64,000 bases of DNA, taken from NCBI GenBank assembly GCA_965116435.1, contig OZ220686.1:2976001-3040000 (forward strand), written 5' to 3'. Source of the DNA: VXPQ01 sp965116435 (lineage in GTDB: Bacteria; Bacteroidota; Rhodothermia; Rhodothermales; VXPQ01). Shown piece by piece: positions 34,194 through 42,800 of this stretch (positions within the stretch are counted from its first letter, which is position 1; every line of letters starts with the position of its first letter). The position numbers and the translations under genes are program-made. The notes beneath the pieces are model-generated. The model was not told the DNA's origin. It did no database searches and saw only the letters and a program-made list of their open reading frames with translations.

Positions 34194-35270
34194 ATGGCTG
34201 AGGAAGTCAGGCTTCCGTCGCTGCAGCTCGATTCCGGACGTACGATGACGGACGTATCCGTCGCGTTTTCGTCCTGGGGCGAACTGAATGCGCAAGGCGA
34301 TAACGCTATCGTCGCGTGCCATGCCCTGACGGGCAGTTCAGCGGCAGACGATTGGTGGGGACCGCTTATCGGGCCGGGCCGAACGCTCGATACGAATCGG
34401 TTTTTCGTCGTATGCCTGAATGTATTGGGGTCGCCGTACGGTTCGGCATCGTCCGTTTCGATTAACCCCGAGACGGGCGATCCGTACGGCCCCTCATTTC
34501 CCGCCGTAACGATTCGGGACACCGTGCGGGCGCACCGCAAGGCGCTGGAAACGCTTGGCGTGCGCCGGGCGCTGTTTGCGCTGGGCGGCTCCATGGGGGG
34601 CATGCAAGCGCTCGAATGGGCCTTTGAAGACGATTTTGTGGACGGTATCGCGCCGATCGCCGTGGGAGGGCGGCATTCTCCCTGGTGCATCGGATTCAGC
34701 GAAGCGCAGCGGCAGGCCATCTATGCGGACCCGCTTTGGAACGAAGGGCGGTACGCGGAGCAGCCCCGGCAAGGCCTGGCGACGGCGCGCATGATCGCCA
34801 TGCTGACGTATCGGTCGCCGGAGTCGCTGGCCGCCCGGTTCGGACGCAAGCGCCAGGACGCCTCCGAAGAGTTGTTCGCCGTCGAGAGTTACCTGCGCTA
34901 CCAGGGCGACAAGCTGGTGGACCGGTTCGACGCGAATTGTTACGTGCATCTTACCCGCCAAATGGATACGCACGACGTAGCCCGGGGGCGCGGCGCCTAC
35001 GAAGAGGTCCTGCGCCGCGTGGATCGAAAAACCCTGATCATAGGGGTAGATACCGATGCGCTGTATCCGCTGGCCGAGCAAGAAGAACTGGCGTCGCTGA
35101 TTCCCGGCGCGCGCCTTGAGATCATCCGTTCGCCCGCCGGACACGATGCGTTCCTGATCGAATTTGCGCAACTGGACCGGATCGTGCGTTCGTGGATGGA
35201 GGAAACATTGCGGCGCCCGGAACCGCCGCGCGCCTGCATGGTTCGGAGCGGAAAACTTGTCGGCGTTTAA
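34194..35270 (+). CDS. metX: Homoserine O-acetyltransferase
   Basis: This alpha/beta-hydrolase-fold acyltransferase activates homoserine. The 358-residue product has ACHALTGSSAADDWW, the nucleophile elbow GGSMGGMQALEWA, the Asp region GVDTDALYPLAEQ and the His in AGHDAFLIE. Acetyl or succinyl specificity is not certain from sequence, though the MetY partner favours acetyl. The start ATG at 34194 is 16 bp after metY; the longer frame from 34116 overlaps metY and is rejected. asd follows after 5 bp. Confidence 0.94.
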   Translation: MAEEVRLPSLQLDSGRTMTDVSVAFSSWGELNAQGDNAIVACHALTGSSAADDWWGPLIGPGRTLDTNRFFVVCLNVLGSPYGSASSVSINPETGDPYGPSFPAVTIRDTVRAHRKALETLGVRRALFALGGSMGGMQALEWAFEDDFVDGIAPIAVGGRHSPWCIGFSEAQRQAIYADPLWNEGRYAEQPRQGLATARMIAMLTYRSPESLAARFGRKRQDASEELFAVESYLRYQGDKLVDRFDANCYVHLTRQMDTHDVARGRGAYEEVLRRVDRKTLIIGVDTDALYPLAEQEELASLIPGARLEIIRSPAGHDAFLIEFAQLDRIVRSWMEETLRRPEPPRACMVRSGKLVGV

Positions 35271-35275
35271 GGATA

Positions 35276-36340
35276 ATGACGAAGAAAAAACTCCGGGTGG
35301 GTATTCTTGGCGCTACCGGCGCGGTAGGCCAGAAGTTTATTGAGGTGCTCGACGGGCATCCCTGGTTCGAGATTACCGCCCTGGCCGCCTCGGCACGTTC
35401 CGCCGGCAAGCGGTATGCGGATGCGGCGAACTGGATCGGATCGTCGGAGATTCCACCCGGCATTGCAGGCATGAAGGTTGCGGAGGCCGCGCCGCCTCTC
35501 GACGCCGATTTTGTGTTCTCGGGCCTGGATTCGTCCGCAGCGGGCGAGATCGAGCCCCTCTTTGCGCACGCGGGCTATCCGGTGATTTCGAATGCGCGCA
35601 ATTATCGCATGGCCGAGGACGTTCCGCTGTTGATTCCCGAGGTGAACCCGGACCATACGGCGCTGATCGATGCGCAGGATCGCGGCGGCGGCTTTATCGT
35701 TACGAACCCGAATTGCAGTACGGTTGGCCTGGTGTGCGCGCTCAAGCCGCTGTTCGACCGTTTCGACGTCGATGCGGTGCATGTGGTGACCATGCAGGCG
35801 CTTTCCGGGGCCGGGTATCCGGGCGTATCTTCGCTGGACGCGCTGGGGAATGTGGTTCCGTATATCGGCGGCGAGGAAGACAAGGTGGTTACGGAGCCGA
35901 ACAAGTTGCTGGGCCGCCTGACGGATGGGCGCATTGCGCCGGCGACGCTCCGCATAAGCGCGCAGTGTACGCGGGCGCCTGTGCTGGAAGGGCATCTGGA
36001 GGCGGTGTCCGTGCGGTTCCGCGGCGAGGTGCACGCGGAAGACGTGAAGAACGCACTGCGGACCTGGCGCAGCCCGATTGCGGACTACGGCCTGCCGACG
36101 GCTCCTGCAGAATTCATTCGCGTTTTTGAGGACGAGCGTTTTCCCCAGCCCCGGCGGCATGTCGGCCTCGGGCGCGGCATGACCGTATCGGTGGGGCGCA
36201 TTCGCCCCTGCGAAGTGCTCGGCGTGAAGTTTATCGTCCTTTCGCACAACACGATTCGGGGCGCTGCGGGCGGCGCCGTGCTGAACGCCGAATTGCTGGC
36301 GAAGCAAGGGCGCCTGACGAGCCGGGAAGCGGTCGAGTAA
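35276..36340 (+). CDS. asd: Aspartate-semialdehyde dehydrogenase
   Basis: It reduces aspartyl phosphate to aspartate semialdehyde, the precursor of homoserine, lysine and threonine. The 354-residue product has VGILGATGAVGQKFIEVL, the catalytic Cys in TNPNCSTVGLV and a GEVHAED segment. Length and the NPNCST block fit the archaeal/fungal-type subfamily more than the E. coli type. As third gene of the SAM-controlled unit it supplies carbon for methionine, but control by SAM would also affect lysine and threonine supply unless a second promoter exists. Confidence 0.93.
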   Translation: MTKKKLRVGILGATGAVGQKFIEVLDGHPWFEITALAASARSAGKRYADAANWIGSSEIPPGIAGMKVAEAAPPLDADFVFSGLDSSAAGEIEPLFAHAGYPVISNARNYRMAEDVPLLIPEVNPDHTALIDAQDRGGGFIVTNPNCSTVGLVCALKPLFDRFDVDAVHVVTMQALSGAGYPGVSSLDALGNVVPYIGGEEDKVVTEPNKLLGRLTDGRIAPATLRISAQCTRAPVLEGHLEAVSVRFRGEVHAEDVKNALRTWRSPIADYGLPTAPAEFIRVFEDERFPQPRRHVGLGRGMTVSVGRIRPCEVLGVKFIVLSHNTIRGAAGGAVLNAELLAKQGRLTSREAVE

Positions 36341-36818
36341 GCTGCTACAAGAGGTCGTACGTTGAGGTCGTCTGTTGAGGCCGTACGTTTCGGCTGTCGC
36401 CCGGGAATGTTTTCGGAGCGGCAGAAAAATACATCGTCGCCGCGCAATTCCGTCCGGGACCAAGCGTTGTCTACCTAAATAATTTAAGTCCGCGACATTC
36501 GGGATTAAATTATTAAGGTTGCGGTATTCAGGGCTTCCCGGCAGGCTGCCGCGAGGGGCAAGCATGTCTGTGCTCCTTTCTATACGCGAATTCCGGGGAA
36601 TACTTCTCTGTCCCCGTCCGCGCAACCCATCCACGTAACCGGGCCGCGCAACCCCGTCCGCATACCCCGTCCGCGTAACCGGGCCGCAATCCCGCTCGAA
36701 AAAATGTTCGCCGTGCGCATTTTGTGTTGAATTTTTTGCGAAGAGAGGTTATGTTATAGAGATAACTGTGTCTTGGGGTACAGTTATCAGGGTTTTCAGG
36801 AGAGAGGGTAGGGAGGCA
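36341..36818. other. Gene-free leader region of the giant protein gene, rich in short repeats
   Basis: Contents in order: three 13-bp units of the GAGGTCGTACGTT type (36351-36389); a perfect 10-bp inverted repeat AATAATTTAA / TTAAATTATT (36478-36487 and 36505-36514); two tandem 40-bp units (36612-36651 and 36652-36691) that share CGTAACCGGGCCGC; a possible promoter TTGAAT-17-TATGTT (about 36727-36755); and a hairpin GATAACTGT / ACAGTTATC (36761-36769 and 36780-36788). No gene was recognised. Confidence 0.6.
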
Positions 36819-39800
36819 ATGCAAAAGCATTCGAGTTACAGAGTGTGGGTTGTTGGTGCGCTTGGCGTCGCGGGATTGCTGGGCGTTGCTTCGGCATGGG
36901 GTCAGGTTATTCCAGACGAGGGGTACCCAAGCAAGCCCGTTTTCCCCGAGGAATCGTCTGCGCCGCCCGCCCTGTATGAAGAATGCGGCCCTTTTTTATT
37001 GGCGCACCCGGTGACCGCCGACGCCTTCGCCGAGGAATGTGCGGGAAATGCTGTCGGCGACAGAGACAACGGGTTGGATGGCGCCGGGAACGGCGTGGCC
37101 GGGGCCGGTTCTTCAAGCGCAGCCCTGGACCCCGCTTTGCATACGCCGCCTCGCCTGGAGTGCCCTTCGGCGGTGTTTCTGGAGGAGATGGAGACGGGCG
37201 CCATCGATTGCCATGTTTACGACGCGGCGGGCGAGGGGAATCTGGACTATTTCTGGGAGCCCGTAGGCGGCGCCACGCGGGACTACCTGGAGAATCCGCG
37301 CCTGCTCCCGGAGGATGCCCCGAATCCCGTGGTGGTGGCTCCGTCCTTCCCCGTGTACGACACGCTGGAGTCGTTTCTTGCTGAGGAGGGCGCGCAGCGG
37401 TACCGATATCGTTTGACGGCGACATCCCGCGCGACAGGCCTCTCGTCCCATGCGGAAGTGGAGGTATTCGTGCGTTCGAGCCAGCCCAGCGTGTATTGTC
37501 CTTTGGAGCTGGAGGTGGAGGAAGGGGCTACGGTGGTCTTGGCTTGCGAAGGGGCGGATCCATTGTCGTTCCGGATGGACGCCTCGGACGCGGCAGGGGC
37601 GTCTCCTGCGTTGTGGGCATGGGAAGGGCTGTGGGGATCAAGCACGGCCCCGCTTGCCGCGACGGATACGCCTCAGCCGTTGTTTACGGCGCCTTCGGGG
37701 AGCGCAGGCCGTACGTACCACTACGTAGCCAGCCTGACGACGAGTTCGTCGGGGGTTCCGCGGACGGCGCGGCGGCGGGTGAGCGTGACGGTGAAGGCCG
37801 GGGAAGCGGCAACGCTTGGGCCGGAGGCAACGCTCGGTGCGGACGTTTCCCTGTCTGTCAACAATCCTCCGGCCGTCATTACGTGTACGGATATAGACCA
37901 TATCGTGCAAGGTCATATTTCCGAACTCACCATAGAATGTTCTGCGGAAAACGAGCCGGCGCACACCGGGTATTTGTGGCTGGCGATATCCCCGAGGGAC
38001 GCCCTGGATCGCCTTGTTTCGGGCGAGTACACACTTAGGCGGACGTTTGCGATCGATCACAACGCGTTGCCGAGCAATGGGAGCATTGAATACAAATATC
38101 GGGTGATATTGTCGGTTGGGGGCAGGGTATACGCCAGGGAAGATGTTACCGTGACGCTGCGAAAATCGGAGCGGCGCATGACGTGCGATACGAAATACTA
38201 TGAAGTATGGACGACCAATTCGGATTTTTCATTCGATTGCTGGTCCGATAGTTCCTCGGAGAACATTCGATGGGATGTGGGCTATGGCCCGGGCGCGAGG
38301 GAGCGTGCATACCATCCGGACAATGGACAGCAGGCGCCGGCCAGCCTGGTGCGTCCGAAATTCGATCTGAAATTCGATGTTCCGGAGACCTTGCCCGGAG
38401 GCGCGGAGATCGGGTACTACACCTATTTTGTCTGTATGTATTACCATGGCGACGGAGGGTATTATTATGTGGATTCAGCAAGTATTACGGTGAAGGTTAC
38501 GAAAGTGTATGCGCTCGAATGCGTCGATCCCATAGAGGTATACGAGGGGGAGGGCGTTGTTCGGCTCAATTGCGCAGTAGATTGGGGCGCGCGCTCCCCG
38601 GATTCATACGTTTGGGAGGCTCGGGGCGCTACGAAGAACACGGATCTGCTCATTGCGGACACAGACAGTCCCCAGCCGTTGTTTCTTGTGCCGGATGAGG
38701 TGTATCAGGACGAGACGTACGAGTACAGGCTGATAACCTCGGTGGATGATGATGGCATTGCGGACATAGTGGATGACGTGACGGTGAAGGTATTGAACAA
38801 GCCCCCTGACATTACCATCGATTGTCCGGGCGATCCGTACACATACACGGGGGGAGATTTCGAGAAGCAGCTGGGCGATTGCAGGTTCTCGACGAATGAT
38901 AACTTTCCACCCGGCCCGAAGGAGTATACATTCGTTTGGACGAACATGACGTCTTCCGGGAAGAGTCTTTTGAACGGGGTTTGCACGACCACCGGCGACA
39001 CTCCCCAGTGCCAGCGGCCGGTTTTCAATGTGCCGAATGTGTCCTCGGACGAGACGTACAAATACCAGGTTACGTACACGGCGACGCAGGCCGATGTGTC
39101 CGCGTCCGCTTCGAAGATTATAACGGTGCACGTCAAGCCGCGGCCTGCGCTGAGCCTTTCGTGCGAGGATATGGAAGTGTACGAGGGGTCGGGGGATATC
39201 CCACTGAACTGCAGGGGGATAGGCACTCCTGTGTTTGCTGAATATAGATACACATGGTCTCCAGACGACGGGTTGCTTGAAAAGGCCGATCCAGAAGTTA
39301 TTTTTCGGACGGTTTATCCTCCGACGTTTCTTACGCCGGACGATGTGGCTGTGGACACGGACTACGACTACGAGATTACGCTCAAGTCGCAGCATTATGT
39401 GCGGCCCCCGTGGTCCGTGACGTCGCCGATTACGGTGACGGTGCTGAACAAGCCGCAGATCGTGGTGGACTGCACGAGCGCTACGTATTCGGCGTACGAG
39501 GGGTCGTCCGTTGTGCTGGATTGCACGGCGACGGGCGCGCACGATCCGTCTACGTATAGGTACGCCTGGACGGCGCGGAGCGCGGCGGCGGACCTGGGCC
39601 GGTTGAATGACCAGAATGCGCTGTCGCCGATGTTCACAGCGCTGCCTTCGGTGACGGCGGAGGAGACGCACGAGTACTTGCTGACGGTGTCGGCGGCCAA
39701 TGCGCTGGACGGGACGTTTGAGGTAGACGTGACGGTGCATCCCAAGCCGCAGATCGCAGTGGATTGCCCGGATCATCCGTATTCGGTATACGAGGGCGCC

Positions 39801-42800
39801 GCGGACGTTGCGCTACATTGCACGGCGACGGGGGCGCCTTCGGGTTCGTCGTATACGTACGCCTGGACGGCGCGGAGCGCGGCGGCGGATGTGCGTCTTT
39901 TGAGCGATGCGGCGGCGCGGTCGCCGACGTTCGCCGTGCCGTCGGATGTGACGGCGACGGCGACGCACGAGTACCTGTTGACGGTGACGGCGGATAATGC
40001 GCTGGACGGGACGTTCGAGGTAGACGTGGAGGTGCTGGACGAGGCTACGCTGGCTCTTTTGTGCGAAAATCCCGATCCGGTCTACGAGGGCGCCGACCCT
40101 GTTGCGCTACGCTGCACGCCTTCTGCGCAACCGGGTCTGCCCTCCGGTTCTTCGTATGCGTACTCCTGGGTGTCGTTGGGCGATGCGGCGGATGCGAATA
40201 TGCTTGTTGCGGGCGTCGCCGTGCGCACGGGCAGCGCGCCGCCGACCTTCAAGGTCCCGGTCGATGTGCCGCAGAACACGACGTACGCCTACCGCCTTAC
40301 GCTCTCTGCGGACCATGCGCGCGATGCGACGGCGGATGTTGCGATTCAGGTGCGGGACAGGCCTGCGATCGCGGTCGATTGTACGGACCCTGCGCCGGTG
40401 TACGAGGGGTCGCCGGACGTTGCGCTGGAATGTGCGGCGACGGGGGCGCTTGGTGCTTCTGACGGCGTTGCGTATACGTATGCCTGGACGGCGCGCAACA
40501 ACACGAGCGCTACGCTGGCCGTGGCTCTTTTGAGTGCGCCGGATGCGCTTACGCCGACGTTTCTCGTGCCGAAGGCGGTGGCTCGGGACGAGACGTACGA
40601 ATACCTGTTGACGGTATCGGCGGATAACTCGGTGAGCGGTACTGCGGAGGTGACGGTGGAGGTATTGAACAAGCCGCAGCTCGCGGTGGATTGCACGAAT
40701 CCCGATCCGGTGTACGAGGGGGCGGCGGACGTTACGCTGTCCTGCACGGCGTCGGGGGCGCCGGCGGGCGCTGCGTATACGTACGCCTGGACGGCTCGGG
40801 GGGATACGCCGGATGTGGGTCGTTTGAGCGCGTCGGATGTGTTGTCGCCGACGTTTGACGTGCCGTTTTCGGTGGCGCAAACGACGCGGTACGAGTACTT
40901 GTTGACGGTGTCGGCGCCGAATGCGGAGTCCGGTAGCGAGACGGTCACGGTGACGGTGCTGAACGAGGGTTCGCTGGCGCTGGTGTGCACGGACCCGGAC
41001 CCGGTGTACGAGGGGTCGGCGGATATTGCGCTGTCGTGCACGGCGTCGGGGGCGCCAGGGGACAGTCCAAGCTACGAGTATACCTGGACGTCTCGGGGCG
41101 CTGCGGAGGACGCGAACCTGCTTAGCCGGACGGACATTTCTTCGCCGACGTTCGCTGTGCCGGAGGCGGTGGATGCGGATCGGGCGTACGCGTATGTGGT
41201 CCGGGTGACGGCGGCGAATGCGGATGCGGGGGTGGCGAGGGTCACGGTGACGGTGCTGAACCAGCCTGCTATCGCGGTGGTCTGTACGGACCCGGATCCG
41301 GTGTACGAGGGGTCCCCGGACATTGCGCTGTCGTGCAGGGCTTCAGGCGCTCTTGGTGTTTCGAGTGCTTCAGGCGCTTCGGGTGCTCTGAGGGACGATC
41401 CCGTATACGAGTATGCCTGGACGCCTCGGCGCTCGGCGGCGGATACGGATATGTTGAGCCGGACAGACATTTCTTCGCCAACGTTCTTTGTGCCGGCGGC
41501 GGTGGATGCGGATCGGGCGTACGCGTACGCGGTCCGGGTGACGGCGGCGAATGCGGAGTCCGGGACGGCGGAGGTGACGGTCCGGGTGCTGAACACGGGG
41601 ATTGTTGCGCTGTCGTGCGCGAACCCGGCTCCGGTCTACGAGGGGTCGGGGGACCTTGCGCTGAGCTGCGCGGCGACGGGCGCGCCTGCGGGTTCGGAGT
41701 ATGCATATAGCTGGGAGGCGTTTCAGAAAACGAGCGGTCCGCCGGACGCGGGTCTCTTGAGCGCGACGGACGTTGCTTCGCCAACGTTTCTGACGCCGGA
41801 GGACGTGCCGCAGACGACGCGGTACGCATACCGGGTTACGGCGCGAGCGGATCATGCGTCCCCGGCGACGGCGGACGTCACGGTGACGGTGCTTGATTCG
41901 GGGGTGCTGACGCTGTCGTGCGCGAATCCGGCTCCGGTCTACGAGGGGTCCCCGGATGTGGCGCTGAATTGTACGGCGTCGGGAGGACCTGGGGGGCCGG
42001 AGGGTTCTACGTACGAATATGCCTGGTCGCCTCTGGGCAATACGAGCGGTCCGCCGGGCGCGGGCCTTTTGAGCGCGTCGGACATTGCTTCCCCGACCTT
42101 CGCGGTGCCTGCCGAAGTGGATGCGGACGAGACGTACGCATACCTTGTGACGGTCTCCGCCGAGCATGCGGAGTCCGCGACGGCGGAGGTTACGGTAACG
42201 GTGCTGAACAAGCCCGCGCTGGCGCTTGCGTGCGTGCGTCCTGTGTCTGTCTATGAGGGGTCGCCGGACGTGGCGTTGAACTGCACGACGGCAGGCGGGC
42301 CGGATGGTTCGGCGTATGAATATGTCTGGTCGCCTCTGCGCAACACGAGTGGTACGCCGGATACGGGTCTTTTGAGTGCGACGGACATCGCTTCGCCGAC
42401 GTTCGCGGTACCCGCCGAGGTGGATGCGGACGAGACGTACGAATACCTTGTGACGGTCTCCGCCGAGCACGCGGAAGTCGCCACGGCGGAGGTCACGGTG
42501 ACCGTCCTGAACAAGGGTGCGCTGGCGCTTGTCTGCGTGAATCCTGCGCCGGTCTATGAGGGGGCGCCGGACGTGGCGCTGAATTGTTCGGCGCCGGGAG
42601 GACCTGGGGCGCCAGATGGTTCCGCCTACGAATATCTATGGACGGCGCTCTCCAACACGAGCGCTGCGCCGGATACGGACCTGTTGAGCCGGGCGGACAT
42701 TGCTTCGCCGACCTTCGCCGTGCCCGCCGAAGTAGACGCGGACGAGCGGTACGAATACCTTGTGACGGTTTCCGCCGAAAACGCGGACCCGGCTACTGCG

